Shown here: one piece after another, positions 12,018 through 46,601 of the stretch
Layout of the letters: each line of letters starts with the position of its first letter
Numbering within the stretch: position 1 is the first letter of the stretch
Assembly (NCBI GenBank): GCA_905250075.1
Contig: CAJNOP010000867.1
Span: 17,418-81,417, forward strand
From: Rotaria sp. Silwood1
Lineage: Eukaryota > Rotifera > Eurotatoria > Philodinida > Philodinidae
Direction: 5' to 3'
Length of the DNA: 64,000 bases
The notes under the pieces: model-generated
Databases searched by the model: none
What the model was told of the DNA's origin: nothing
What the model saw: only the letters and a program-made list of their open reading frames with translations
Translations under genes and position numbers: made by a program

Positions 12018-15000
12018 CTTCTACTTGCTCTTATTATGAAGAACGATTCAAATGCAATAACAAGTTTAATCGATTCGATATATAAAGTGTGATTGATTCA
12101 ATGCATTCATACTTATATATTCGAGTGAAAACATTACTTATAGCTATTAGCTATTCATGTCAATAATGTAAATCTAATTACGAATGCAATATATGTCAAG
12201 AACAAAATATTAATCGATAAATCGATAAAAAAAACAGAATTATTCATGCAAGAGGTAATAATTCGATTCATTTTGTTTGGATTGTTAGATTAGTATAGGA
12301 TTGAATTGATTCAACAACATGGTTCTTCAGGAAGTGGACTACATACTTGTGTTTCTGCATAATTTATACTGTGAGAATAATATGTAAAATATATTCTATA
12401 TGATTCCTGATACTCTTGTTCTCCATACTGTGCCATACAAGCTTTTATTTTACCTGTGAATAGTGGATAATTTCATCAACGTTATGCAATACCTTAAAAA
12501 ATTCAATTAATTATCTTGACATTTTTGTTTACTAGTGTTGCTACCTTTGACAGATATTTGCAACAATATTTCGATCTCAACATCAGATAAAACTAAGTTC
12601 TCTATTTATTATCTATAAAAATCAAATTTTCAGATCGGGCAATTCAAATTTTGATAGCTTTTTTCATCAGATAATCCATTTTCAACACTGCAGGAAGTTG
12701 TTTTTTATATGTGAATTGTTTTCCGACAAATGCTATCCAATGGAAAACAAATTTCTACAAAACAGACGACTTTCTATCCAATACTACTCGAAAAACAAGT
12801 TTCACCACATAATAGTTAAGTTTCAGTAATTAAGTTGATTAAACCTTCTTTTTCTTTGTCTTCTTCACTTAGGTCTCTTCATTACCTCGACTCTCACAAT
12901 ACCTATTCGCCTCGGTCGTGCTCCGAGTTTTTTTTCTATCCGATTTGGTATAGCTTCTGAAACTATTTATAACATATATAGAAAGTCGACTTCAGGTTCT
13001 TAGCTGTGTTCTCAATGAAAAAACTTTGTTCATGAAGTCTGATACTTTGTGTTGTCGAAATGAAAAGTTATAGTACATGATGATCTGACTTTTCTAAGAT
13101 CTCGATTATTTGTTAATTCTTGGAGATATCGATGCAGCATTCATAAATGTCTAGCAACGAAATAAATTTTCATTTCAGTTGATTCATATTAAAGAAAGAA
13201 ATCAGACAAAAATCATATCCTAGCAAAATATTTCATGCAGATAATTTATAAATTGATAGGATTCAAAAAATGAAAGTACCTATCAATTAATTAAAAAAAT
13301 TAAATTTTAGTTAAAATGTCACAATAATTGACTGAGATAAAAAGATAACAAGATAAAATGAATTCTAACAACATTCTTTTTATTCATCTGACGTTTTTAT
13401 CAGGTGCTAGAAATGAAAAGAATAGTCATTTGTCTCAAAAATTTTCAATCATATGATTGAGCTTTTCCGTGAATTAATTGATCTATTGATAGCAGCTTCA
13501 ATTCTTCTTGGGAATGTTTATATATTATCAGGTTAAATTGATAAAACATCAAATATTAGAATTCAACTAGATAAATAAAGTGCACAGAAAATAATCAGTC
13601 TCTCATGGACTTTAATCAATGAAAAATTCTTTCAGAGTTTAGAACTACGATAGTCTTCTACATCGACGATAATAAATAATTATAATTGATTTTTGTTGCA
13701 ATTCCAAGCTCATGATCGATGTAATTCTCATTGATCGGTATCTCACAAAACTACTCATGCTGCTCTAATTGTTATCTGTGTGCCCTTGTTACCATAGAAC
13801 TTCTGTCAACAGACAATATCGAACAAATAGGGTATAAGTGCCATCATTCCATAAAAAAGATTTTCATGAAACCTCAGGTTTCTCTCATACACGAAAAAGT
13901 AACTCGGCTGAAATTAAAAACTGAAGGCATATGAAATGCACACAATTAAACGCTAGTCCTTGAGTTAGTAGGTCCAGAGTCTAATTTTAGGCGCAACCAA
14001 GTCAAGTGTATTGATCTTGTGTAAAAAAAAAGGAACACATATATATGAAAATTATGATCGTAGCGGTTCTATGGTTCAAATCAAACTCTTGAAGTCTTTT
14101 CCTAAAGGCGAATTTTGACATTTCTATATACTTCCGTTTTCTAAATACTTGTCTTGGTGTGTGATGTCTTCCTGTCTAACACGGATTGAAATTCCAATTA
14201 TTCTTTCAAACTCACATGATCCATACTATCAAAAAAAAGAAGGAACAAGAGTAACCTTTGACTTCTGAACTTCATAAGACATTTTGATAGAACATTTCTG
14301 TCGTGCCCTTTAGTTTGACGTTCGATATTGAATTTCATGAGGTGTAGTCAGCGGATTGAGAAGAAAATGAATAAACGTTATCTTTTCGATTACCCTTCAA
14401 TTTCAACATACATGACTTCAAGTAAATGAGATGTTGTTCCTCTTCTCCAAATTACTATAAATATTAGCAAGCATGGATGAAATAGGCTGAAATCTTTCTA
14501 AATATATTCATAAAACAAAACAATAATGCTGACATCATCAACAATCTTAACCTCATCATTGGTAATTCTTCTTGCGCTAAGTGCAAATGCTGATTGGAAC
14601 ATTGGAGATCTATCGAAGCTAGTAGTACCGTTTCTATAACAATAACAATAACAGAAAACACCAAGCAAGGATAACTTTCTGAAATCAAAATTGTCCATTC
14701 CAGCTTGCGTCACTAGTTTTGCTAGCGGAAATTATTTGCCGTGTGCTAGTCAATTCTCAACAAGACTTTTTCAGGAGGAGCAGTTTTTTCTAAAGATTTT
14801 CAATGTTAGATCATAATATCTTATTCATTGTTAATCCAGCTGTAAGCACTCGAATTATGTTATTCTTTCTTATTTCACAATAAATAGTAGGAACATATAA
14901 AATTTCAGCGTCTTTACAATTTCTTTGTACGTGATAAAACTATGTTCTTTTTCGTATCAGTCTACTAGCATGAGTCATTATTGAGTTCTATAGCGACAGA

Positions 15001-15081
15001 CTGCCAACGATCTGCTTGAGTTTCGATAATAATCCAGAGTAAACAAATGTGGAATAGTTGTAAATTACGAAATGAATTTAA
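12018..15081. other. AT-rich intergenic region
   Basis: About 3 kb with no conserved frame. Small frames near 13731-13934 and 14464-14713 show no motif. I see no repeats with clear ends and no RNA gene. Confidence 0.5.
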
Positions 15082-15264
15082 CTAGTGCACGAGAAGATTG
15101 CGAGTTGAATTTGGATGATAGTAAGTATATTGTTTTGATCTGTATTTCACATAAAGGCATATACATCTACATCTTCCGAATTGATTACCACAAACATCAT
15201 TGCAATCGTGTCTTACACTAACAAAACAAATAATTGTCAATGGAATAAGAAAACGTTCTGTCAT
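15082..15264 (-). CDS. Possible second small secreted cysteine-rich peptide
   Basis: An ATG at 15264 opens a 60-residue frame. Residues 1-16 (MTERFLIPLTIICFVS) look like a short signal peptide. They are followed by a cysteine cluster C-x3-C-x6-C-x-C-x-C within residues 21-35, then a basic, tyrosine-rich tail without cysteines. The spacing recalls half of a defensin fold. A GTAAGA right after the signal-peptide codons could be a splice donor, in which case the true second exon differs. With no homolog visible this is tentative; it could equally be a broken paralogue of the 11731-12017 gene or chance. Confidence 0.32.
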   Translation of the reverse strand: MTERFLIPLTIICFVSVRHDCNDVCGNQFGRCRCICLYVKYRSKQYTYYHPNSTRNLLVH

Positions 15265-16470
15265 ACAATAATAAGAGAACTACTTTACCAACAGTAGATC
15301 AACGAATTATCATTCGAAAAATTGAATGTCACCCTTTGAAATTGACGATAGGAAAACAATATTTAACATTGATTCTGTTCTGGTCATGTGTACAATACAC
15401 TACAAGAATATCATTTGAAGAAACAGGAAGGAAAAGTGAATGGTATACAATCACCCAATAGAGTTAGCATCAGAATCCATTTCTCAAAAGTGTGTTAGAA
15501 CGTATGCGACAAAAGCACGACGCCGATTGCAAAATTCATATTTTTGGACAAGGAAAAATATGTCTCGGAGTTGTTTCAAACAGAAACGATTACACCTATT
15601 GACTTAAAGCGAACATTTTCGCATGCAACTTGTATTCAGTTTTTTTCTTTTAATTAGAAGCTGCCTCTGAGCCATCCTCACTATAAGACTAAGTCATTAG
15701 TTACTTTATAGAATAATAATTATAGAGCTTTGATCAAATTTTTAGGAATAACACAGATAAAATGATGAAATTAACTATTTTCAATCACATTTAGCAACCG
15801 AATGAAAATGAATTTATCCCCGTTGAGACATAAAAACCTATTTTCAACAAAAGCACTGAATTCTCTTTACTAAAAACATGTCTACAGAAAGAAAGAATGC
15901 ACCTGAATGTGTTCAAATTGAGCCTTTCGACTTCAAGTCGATTGATACTCTAAAATTCGTGTAAATTTCATACAATTTTAGATCTCTGATATATATGTAT
16001 GAAATTCAACCAGATTTTAAATGTTTTACAGTTTTCGAAAAAAAAAATTCAAATTTTTCAGTAACACAACTCAATATGAGCGAAAAACTAATACATGAGA
16101 GTGTGAGTGTGGATGATGGTCTTCTCTTCAACCATACGCGCCTTCAAATCCTCGATCGTCTACAGTTATTTTTCGACGCTGCGACCAAAAACACGATACT
16201 TAAGTAAACGTTTATTAGAACCAGACCTGTATCATATAAAATGTTGGTTTTCAATTGATTCATTTTTGCAGATACAAAAGTAAAGAATTTTCAAAGTTTA
16301 TAATATTTTTTCGTTTTTTATTTGCTGTTTCAGTAGATGTCGCCAATTATCAGATAGTGTTAATAATCAATATATCTGAATGGATTATTTTGAAAATCCA
16401 TAAAATATCAAATCCGAAATATCGATAAAATCTTCTATGCAGTAATAAATTTATTGAGCTTTCAATTAAT
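15265..16470. other. Upstream region of RCL1, no supported gene
   Basis: No conserved frame is present. The 70-codon frame at 15995-16207 has no recognisable feature. The RCL1 promoter must lie here, but no clear TATA element or initiator is distinguishable from the AT-rich background. Confidence 0.45.
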
Positions 16471-18170
16471 ATGACTCTTCAATTTGATGGTTGTGCTTAT
16501 TTTCGTCAACGACTTGCTTTATCAACATTAAGTTATACACCTATTAAAATAAAAAATATTCGATCACAAGAAAATGAACCTGGACTACGCGGTAATAAAA
16601 TTCTTATTAATTATTTTACAAAATATTCGTTTGTTTTTTATTTTTCTTCTTCTTTTCAAATAGATTTTGAAATAAATCTATTACATTTATTAGAAAAACT
16701 TACTAATGGAAGTAAAGTAGAAATTAATTCTACTGGTAAATAATTAAATATTTTTTTTTTGTTTGTTTTAAATATGACATATTATTTTTGTTTTCTATCG
16801 TACAATAGGTACTTCACTTTATTATGTACCAGGTGCATTAACTGGTGGAATAATTGAACATGAATGTTCATTACAACGTGGTATTGGTTATTATCTTGAA
16901 CTTGTTCTCTATATGGCACCATTTATGAAAACAGCTCTTGAACTTCGACTAAAAGGTGTAACTAATGATCGTGATGATCCTTCAGTAAGTTTTTTTGTTT
17001 CTTTTTCTATTTTTTTAATTCATTTAATAATAGTTGTTATTAAGGTTGATCTTATTAAATATTCAGCAATATCAATTATGAAACGATTTCTTGGATCCGA
17101 TGATGGTCTAGAACTTAAAGTAAATATATTCAATTCAAGAAACAAGAAAAAAACAATATATTATTTAATTTATGATTATAGATAATTAAACGAGGTGCTA
17201 AACCAAATGGTGGTGGTGAAATTCTATTTCGTTGTCCAACAAAAATGAAATTAAGACCATGTCAATGGATTGATACTGGAAAAATAAAACGAATTCGTGG
17301 TGTTGCGTAAGATTATCATATTTTAGTATTATGCATCTATATCTAATTAATTTTAGATATGCTATGCGTGTATCACCAAATTTAGCAAATCGTTTAATTG
17401 AAACAGCTAAAGGATTATTATTAAAATTTTTACCTGATGTTTATATTTATGTTGATCATCAAAAAGGACAAAATGCTGGTTTGTAAGTAGTATTTTTTTT
17501 TTATTTAATAGAAATAACAAGTTGAAAATTTATATGATTAGATCACCAGGTTATGGTTTAACATTAGCTGCTGAAACAAAAAATGGTTCAGTTATTACAG
17601 CAGAAAGTTGTTCAATGCCACGAACTAATGAAGGTGATACAATAACAATACCAGAAGAATTAGCTAAAGAAGCTGTTTTTAAACTTCTTGATGAAATATA
17701 TAAAGTAAAAAAAAGAGAAATGAGAATTTCAATTAAAATTAATTATATTATTTTAGGCCGGTGTAATTGATTCATTTGGTCAAGCATTAACATTTCATTA
17801 TATGGCACTTAATCAAGCAGATGTTTCGAAAGTAATCACTGGTCCACTTAATTCTTATTCGTAAGTATTTAATTTGATTTTTCTTTAGTATAATAATTGT
17901 TTCCGGTTTTGTTGTTTTTGAATATTATTAAGAATGCAATATCTTCGATATTTAAAACAATTCTTTCAAATTATGTTCAAAATTGAAAATGCAAAAGAAA
18001 TATCTAAAGATGAAAAAGATAATATGGAACATGAAATGAATGAATCTGATGAAGAAAAAAATGATTCGGATAATGAAAATGATGATGATGAATTAAAAAC
18101 TGGTAGTCCAAAAATTCTTCTCACTGCTGTTGGTATTGGTTATCATAATTTAACAAAAACATTAATTTAA
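16471..18170 (+). CDS. RCL1: RNA 3'-terminal phosphate cyclase-like protein (RCL1)
   Basis: Nine exons join in frame to 399 residues: 16471-16591, 16664-16735, 16809-16984, 17045-17119, 17182-17306, 17357-17482, 17542-17704, 17757-17860, 17933-18170. The conceptual protein follows animal RCL1 (373 residues in human) from end to end. Matches include a start region with QRLALSTLS, the stretch LRGVTND-like LKGVTNDRDDPS, GKIKRIRGVAYAMRVSPN, DHQKGQN, SPGYGLTLAAET and FFQIMFKIE near the end. RCL1 is a nucleolar U3 snoRNP partner needed for early pre-rRNA cleavages that make 18S rRNA; it is related to RNA cyclases but is not an active cyclase. An acidic insert (about residues 340-375, rich in Asp/Glu/Asn) before the terminal strand makes it longer than usual. 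Introns are 49-73 bases. A polyadenylation signal AATAAA lies near 18206. Confidence 0.96.
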
Positions 18171-20390
18171 AATTGTTTTTGTTGTTAAAATTTTTGTTTT
18201 GTTATAATAAAAACGGTTGTGTATCCGAAATAAATAGTAACAAAAAGAAAACAAGGAAATCATGCATTATATGGGTTTCTTTTCTTTCGTTTCAATTTGA
18301 TTAAAACTTTAGAGATTCATTCCGAAATTTTAAGCCAAAAAGATTTGAGAAATATCTAAAAATAGAGTCTTTTGATAAAACGATGAGTTTTCAAGAATAT
18401 CAGCCATCATCTCCAAAATTAATCCCTAAAATTCAATTCTTTTGGCATTACTTATGTGAAATACATTTGATCATGAGAACATACGAGAGAATCTCTTCAG
18501 ATATCTCCTGACGATTTCAATCATTTTTTTGCTTATACACACTACATGATATTTTAATAAAAATGCTAAAATAATTTAGATTCCTATTAAGAATTGCATA
18601 TACAACATTGGCTTCTTTTTTGAAGTCTCGTATCTCGAAGACATTTTGTTCAAAACAAGTGATTTTCATGTAATGAAAGCTATCCTAGTTGAGTTGTCTA
18701 TATGCACAAATTTTCAGACCAAAATTCGTAAATACGCTAAAATGATTTCAACATTTGTCTTAGAGCACAATGTAGTGTGTCTATAGACAAAAATCCATTG
18801 CAGTCAAAATAGAACATCAGAGAAAAGTTTTTCGTTAATCCTGCTTGATAGTAAAGTTACAAGAATTTTTTGTTTAGAACTGCTTAGTTTTCGGCTTTTC
18901 CTTCATCTCAAGTCTGTAGGTCAGACATTTTTCTTTCCAACAAAAAACATATTTGATTACATAGAAGTCGGCAATATAATCGAACAGAGTTTGACATTTT
19001 TTTCCATTTCCTTTGCAATGCATGTTATTTGTTGGCGTTTTTTTTATTTTGGTGCTGTGTATATTAACAAAAATGTCCTAGTTATTTTAATTTTGATCGA
19101 AAGTCTTAATCTATGGATTGAAATTCTACATGCATGTAAATATAAATGATAAAGTAAGTTTCTTTTTTTTGTTTCCCATGTGATGAGTAATTATTTCACC
19201 TACATTTCCATTTCATGAATTTGAAATTGTCAATCTTAAGACTCAACTTCTTTATGTACAATAGCAGATTATAAAAGATTTTGTTATTTCTATTATATTT
19301 AAATAAGATCTTTGTTTATCTTTATTAGAGAAGGTGTCACAGAGTATTACTAACTGAATTAATATAATAAGATTATGCTTAAAAAAAATACATGCCAATG
19401 AATAACTTATCTTAAAATATGGAAGAATTTTTGTTTTGTTATTTAGGAAAAGCATTCCCTTGATATTTTATATTTCATTGTGTAGTTGACAAGCAATAAT
19501 TATGTGGCTTAATTTTATTGGATCAGCTTGATTGACATCTAACATTCGCGCTGTAATATGAAATGTTGACAGAATATCATTCAGTCATGTAAAAAATTGT
19601 TTAAAAATCGGCACAGACTTTTTTCATATACTGTAATGATGTAGAACATTTCTTTTTATAATACTCCATTTTCGTTGACAATAATAGCATTATATGTCAA
19701 GCTATTCTGTACTTAGTTAAAAAGTTAACATGAAATAAGAATCATAAGATACAAAAAGTATACAGTCTGCTAATTCAGATTCCGTTTGATAAATAATATC
19801 ATATATTATTTTTCATTTTGTATGACTTGTAAAATTATTTAGAAAGATATTGAAGTTAATGAATAATGAAATTAACTAATATCCAAAAAAGATCGATGAG
19901 TAAACTAACATTTTACATGTATATCTATGATTATGGATTATAATTAAAAATGATTAATGATCTCATCGAATCAGAGCATAACCAGCTACTCTTCAGAAAT
20001 TGTTCTTCTATAATAAACGTATATGTTCGCATTTTTCTGCAGACTTTTGTTTACTTAATGTAACTGTTTACATTGATTTTCATATAACACATAAGCGTTG
20101 TCTTAGATTTTCATGTACTTCATAGGTTTCTTATATTTATTCATACGAATAAATGCAAATTTCTTTTTCTCTAATAAAATGACTAAACATATTTATTATC
20201 TATGATAAACAAATTTTCATAATCTAGAAACTTATTATTTCTACAAGCTTCAGCAGAAACAAAAATTGTTATAATAAGCTTCATTATAATGTCTTTCGTG
20301 ATTCATTTGTTAGGGATCAAATTTTAAATCACTATATTCCATTCTTGACTCGTTTTCATTACAATGGTTATTTACAATAGAAGTTTTATA
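18171..20390. other. Intergenic AT-rich region
   Basis: No supported gene between RCL1 and the foldback repeat. I see no conserved frames and no bounded repeats. Confidence 0.5.
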
Positions 20391-20935
20391 GTATATATTC
20401 GTGTTCAGCATCGAGAGTTCCCTTGAAAAAACCGATAGTAAATATTCTCAAGAGGTTAGCTAAGAGATTTGACGGCGTTATTCATATATCGTCAAAAGAT
20501 AGACTCGAATCTAGCTAAACAAAATTGCAGGACTATATATTATTGATTGAATTGCCAGAAATCATGGGTAGACTAATATTTTCAGATTCTCTTATAATGC
20601 ATAAACGACATGTATCAATTTGACTTCTCTTTCCTATTGCTACAGTCACCCGAAAAATAATATTTCTATCGTTCGATGTCAGCCAAAATAAAATTTCAAC
20701 TAATACAACTTATATTCCTTAATGATTTCTACATATCTATATATATATATATATTTAGTTTCGCACAATCTAATCATAGTGAAAGAAAAAAAATATCGAC
20801 AAAAGGTTATTGTTCGGATCTATTTTTTGACAGACGGATGACTGACGCCGTTGAATCTCTTAGCTAACCTCTTGAGAATATTTACTAGCAGTTTTTTTTT
20901 TGAGGGAATGCTCGACGCTGAACACGAATATATAC
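20391..20935. mobile_element. Foldback/MITE-like inverted repeat
   Basis: The left arm (20391-20485) and right arm (about 20840-20935) are reverse complements over roughly 95 bases, with small differences. Shared words include GTATATATTCGTGTTCAGC, TAAATATTCTCAAGAGG and TTAGCTAAGAGATT. About 350 bases of AT-rich DNA lie between them, including a TA run near 20733-20753. No convincing target duplication was found, so the exact ends and superfamily are uncertain. Confidence 0.68.
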
Positions 20936-21230
20936 CATGAGATTTCTGTTTTTTAAATAACTATTGGAATGAAAACAAGTCAACAATGAAATATATTGAT
21001 CGAGAAAATAGAAATCTAGTGACGTAACTGTGAACGACATTTTTTCTTCTGACGAAGTTTGTAGAAAGAATTCGGATAATGTTATTAATAAAGTTTTTCG
21101 AAAAAAATATAAACATATACAAACAATCGTTAATAAAATGCATTGAATGAGAGTAGTGTCGAAAATGGATAAATTTTATATGATTTATTGAACAAAAAAG
21201 ACAAGAATTTCTTTTTCTCGTTTTTTTTTT

Positions 21231-22346
21231 TTAAAAACCCGTTGAAGTAAAAGCACCAAGTGTCTGTATACGTCTTTGTGTTGTAACATCATTTGAGATG
21301 CCTAATAATTGTCTTAATGTTAAACGAAATTGTGGTGATGCGACACCATAAAGAACAAAATTTAATGCATGATTTGTATATGATAATAATAATGTAATAG
21401 AATTAAATAGACGATATCGATGTTCTTGATTAAGTTCTTGAAATATTTGTCCAATAACAATTGGTGCAAGTAATAGAATAAAAACAAGATTTAATGTAAA
21501 TAACATATAAGATATTTGTTTTGCACGACGTGTTCCTTTACGTGTTTTACCTTTATTTCTTTTATTCATAGTTGTATTACTTAATGAAAAAAATAAACGA
21601 TATGCAATAATAATAGCACATATAGTCATTATAACAAATGGAATAAGTACATAAGAGAAAAGATCAATTATATTATATGGTTTTTCAAAAAATTGAAAAT
21701 AAATTTTTGATGTATTATGTGTACATATAATAATATCTTTATATGATGATATATTATTAATAGATGATATAAGAATACGTCGTTTTGAACCCATAAATAA
21801 TAATATATGACTATTTAATAATAATATAGTTAAACACATAGTTAAAAATATTCTATCGGCTGATTTAGCACGACAAAAACGTTTATTTAATTGAACAACA
21901 GTACATGCAATAGCACGATCAATTGAAACAATCGTTAATATCCATGATGATAAATGTGTTGTAACATATGTTAGAAATGTATGAAATTTACAAAGAAATA
22001 AATTTTGTTCTCGTATATCAAATAGAAAATAATCACGTAATATAATATTTCCTAAACCTAAATAAAGTACAATTAAATCAACAATTGATAAATAAGCTAA
22101 ATATCGAAATGTTGAATGTGTACGTAATTGTTTTTGTGTAAATACAATAAATGATAATGAATTACCAATACTACCAATAAATAAACAAATTAATGCAAAT
22201 GGTCGTGTTATACGAGGATCATATATATCACTTATGGAAAAAAATGTTTGTGTTAATAGTGTAGTTAAATGTATACTTGTTGTTGTTACAATTGAATGAA
22301 TACGATTTTGTTGTAGATAAGATGATGATGTTGAGTTAAACGGCAT
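21231..22346 (-). CDS. Class A (rhodopsin-like) G-protein-coupled receptor, peptide-receptor-like
   Basis: A single-exon frame of 371 residues; the first ATG is at 22344-22346 (MPFNSTSSS), and the frame extends upstream only through non-ATG codons. Seven hydrophobic segments are visible. TM1 contains GSIGNSLSF (Asn1.50), TM2 LSIVDLIVL (Asp2.50), TM3 ends in SIDRAIACT, and TM7 reads NHALNFVLYG followed by an amphipathic helix with SPQFRLTLRQLLG. The N-terminus has an N-x-S/T glycosylation site. This layout, and TM7 NHALNFxLYG in place of NPxxY, is typical of invertebrate neuropeptide receptors. The DRY motif is DRA here. The ligand is unknown. It is convergent with RCL1 and divergent from PI4KA. 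The coding region is rich in A/T-ending codons like its neighbours. Confidence 0.9.
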   Translation of the reverse strand: MPFNSTSSSYLQQNRIHSIVTTTSIHLTTLLTQTFFSISDIYDPRITRPFALICLFIGSIGNSLSFIVFTQKQLRTHSTFRYLAYLSIVDLIVLYLGLGNIILRDYFLFDIREQNLFLCKFHTFLTYVTTHLSSWILTIVSIDRAIACTVVQLNKRFCRAKSADRIFLTMCLTILLLNSHILLFMGSKRRILISSINNISSYKDIIICTHNTSKIYFQFFEKPYNIIDLFSYVLIPFVIMTICAIIIAYRLFFSLSNTTMNKRNKGKTRKGTRRAKQISYMLFTLNLVFILLLAPIVIGQIFQELNQEHRYRLFNSITLLLSYTNHALNFVLYGVASPQFRLTLRQLLGISNDVTTQRRIQTLGAFTSTGF

Positions 22347-23800
22347 TGATAACAACAACAAAAAAATAATAATAATAATTAAGTTTTTATTGAGAACAAT
22401 AAAATACTATAAATGTTAGTGATTAATCTTTTTTTATATTTTTAGAAGATAACATTATTGATAATAGATATTTATTTTTGTTCTATGAAACAAAAGACAA
22501 AAATACTATATGGATATATATATATTACATAAAAAGTAATTAATTAGTGTCATTTTTTTTGACTTCTGATAGGTTTATATATGCGTAAAAATACAACATG
22601 GATAAGAAGAAAACAAAAAGAAGAAAATGCCTGTTTTTTTTTTTGCTCTATACTATAGATGATTTTTGTCGTCAAGATTCTTTATTATTATTATTCTTCT
22701 TCTTCTTCTATTTTTTTTTCTTTGTAATTTATTATCAAAATAAATATATCTACTACTTGTCGATATAAATTTACCTGCGAATATTAAAAAAAACAGAATA
22801 ATCCTAAAACTAACATATAGAAGAACATTACTTATACAAAAGATAAAACAAATAAACAAACTTTGAGTAAATTATGATTTATTGTTAAGTAATTCTACTT
22901 ATGTCATGACAGATCTAAAAAAAAATAATACCAGTCAACGGACTGATGACTGATTGAAGTATATCATACTTAGTAACAGTAATAGTGACAAATTTCCTAT
23001 AACAAACATAGCTAATAGTATAACCTATAAGTCACAAAAAAAGTTTTGCTTTCTATTCATAATAACAAATTCTATACGTTTTTATTTACATATATATATA
23101 CACAAGTGTGCTTTCAATGTTTACAGGAAAACCTATTATGTAGAGTCAGGTTTTTTTATTTTTATTTTTAATAGACAACAATTAGTAGAATACTTCATAT
23201 TCTGTATTTTTACATGATTGGTCTCTCATAAAAATAGACACGTTTACACAATTCGACATATTTTTTTTTGTCCTACTCTTTATTATGTAAATAAATAAAA
23301 AAAAAAAGAAATAGAAATGTTTCAAAAATCATTAAAAATGTCATATCACGTATTTTGTTGATTGTGTTCTTGCGCATATTAGTTGGCGTCAGCCGGCTTT
23401 ACAATTCGTTATTTTACTCGTAGGTTTTATTTCCGAGATTTCTATGAAGAGGAAAAAATGACAATATAATAGAACAAGATTATTTAAAACAAGTGCTTTT
23501 CTCTATATTTCCGTTTCGATTCACAAAGCATGTTAAATAACAATAGTAATTTGATTGAGAGACACATCTTCCGAAGAAAAGAACGTTTACAATACGATTT
23601 ATCGATTAGAAAATACACTTGGCTTGTTGATGATACAAGTGATTTATAATTAATTCATAGATATCACTAGTTGATGTTTAAGTAGTTTCATCAAGTAAAA
23701 AAAAGTATTTTTTTCTTATTGGTTACTAACGTCAAGCAGCAATTCATGGTAAAAATGTCGTTTTCATAGTGATGAACTAATTTAAATTGATAGAAGAAGA
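22347..23800. other. Intergenic region between GPCR and PI4KA
   Basis: About 1.45 kb of AT-rich DNA separating two divergent genes, so both promoters should lie here. No conserved frame or bounded repeat is seen, and no clear core promoter can be singled out. Confidence 0.5.
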
Positions 23801-44481
<20,681 letters not shown>

Positions 44482-46593
44482 AAAATTTCTTTTTTTTTTG
44501 TCTTTATCTATTTTTCAAATTATTTTTGATTTCATCATTTATTTAGAAATTTGGTTTTGGTTTTCTTGGGATATTTGTACAATGATGCAATCTTTCTTAC
44601 AGTTGTACTCGTGAATCCCTGTGCCTTTTTTCTTTCTTATTTTAAACAGCAAATTTATTTATTTTTTATTCAAGAAAAAAAAAATTGTGTCTTCCCTGGT
44701 TGTTTATTGTGCTCAATCGGTTTTTTTTTGTATTATTAGAATTTATTTTGTGCATTTGTGGAAAAAAAGTAAAGGGAAATATATGTTTGATTAATAAAAT
44801 GTATGTTTGAAATCGTACATCGGAAGAAAAAAAAAAACAAGGAATCGATAAAATGGAATAAATTTGATTTCAATTTACTACAGTATGTTTGAATACAATT
44901 CTGCTAAAATCTTATTCAAACAAAAAGTTGATGAAGACTACGAGTTGATCAGTTTCAATACAACTAAACTGTAGACAAAATTCTTTTGATATGATGTGAT
45001 GAATGTCATTTTAACAAGTTACCCATAAACTTTTTGGAAGTTGCTTCGCAAATGAAGCAATAATGTTATTTGAGTCCATGATCTCAACAGTACAACTCGA
45101 GCATCTTCTAAAGAGATTCAAAAAAGACTAATCGATATGTAGTAATATAATCATATGAATGAAGAATATGAAAGATCGTGAAAAAGAAATTCAGACAAAA
45201 CTTCAGCTGGCTTAGGTATGGTGCCATATAGAGATTGCAAAGTTATGGGTATCAGTCTGAGACAATTCAAGTCGATAAATCGAACAAAAAGAGCCATCAA
45301 AGATCCTCATACATTTAGACAAGACCATATAAAAGTTATACGCAAAATCGTGGTTCCTGTAAGCTAACATCAAGACTTATATGCAGCTATGCGTAGTATT
45401 CAACAACACGATTTTGTATGAACATAAAATATCGTCCTGTTCAACTTCATGATATTTCCTCATTGTTTTAGAAAAATTCATAAACCTTAGAACTTTGTGT
45501 TATTAATAAAGGATTAAAGTCTCTAATTCAATTTATTTTTACATAATGTATTACCTTATTACAAATAAAACATACATATGTAGCCAATATTTGAGTATGA
45601 CTTTTTCTAACTCGATTATATTCATATCCATTGACTATACTTATGTGACCAACAGCATAGATCTATACACTAAAACTTAGAGCCCCAATGATTATATTAA
45701 TGGAGCTACTGTGTCACCATTAATGTACGATTTTATTTTCATACTTCTTTATTTCTGTCAAGTTACATGTTTCTGTCTAAATCGATATAAAGTCATGCCA
45801 TAAAATTATCTAACATATTTTATTGATGATAGCACTTATCTGATTGTTATCGATCAAGTTAGTGTTGTAAAATCTGTTATTCTACGTTTTATATTCTATA
45901 ATTTTTGCAAGATTTTCGTTGAAGTCGCACAATAAAATTCATTCAAAGTCTTGCAACAACTATTAACTTTAGGTCTGTTAGTTCATAACAACTGTTTAAA
46001 TAGATCAATACTATTACAGATCTGTTATTCCTCTAGCGAAGATAAACAATTCAATCGTTTGTATAGAAATTGCCTTTTCAAAAATAAATAAATTTTCATT
46101 TTTAATTGTTTAAAGAACAGGCAACAATAAAGTCATTCAAATAAGGCCATTATTTAGAAAAGAAACTTGAAAGTTCGAACAAACAAACAAAAAAAAAAGA
46201 AATAGACATATCTATTTGTCAAGTAATGTAACATAGATTATTGCACAAAGAATATTGCAATAAATAACAATTCATCTATGATTCAATCTTACTACATTGA
46301 AAAATTATTTGTACTCAGTTTATTATTTCCTTGTATTATGAAAATTTTTAAAAATCTTTTGTATACAATGAGAAATTACATAAAATGTATAGAAAAATAC
46401 TTGAAGATAATGTTAATCATTATAATTTTTATAACATTCTAAAATTTAGTTAGAATAAACAAAAAAGGAAAGCATACGTAAGCAATCAAAAAATTGTTCA
46501 TACTCATCGTTTTATAGAAGACAACAAATCGAATTTATACTATTTCATATGAGCTATACTATTTCTTAAATACTTAATCATTTATTTTGATAT
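44482..46593. other. Intergenic region downstream of PI4KA
   Basis: It contains the likely PI4KA 3' end (AATAAA at 44793) and about 1.8 kb of AT-rich DNA without a supported gene. Short frames lack recognisable features. Confidence 0.5.
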
Positions 46594-46601
46594 ATTCAAA
46601 T

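Noticed and set aside
22347-22361. Upstream extension of the GPCR start
   Set aside because: The extra five codons begin with a non-ATG (TTG) codon. The first ATG in frame is at 22344-22346.
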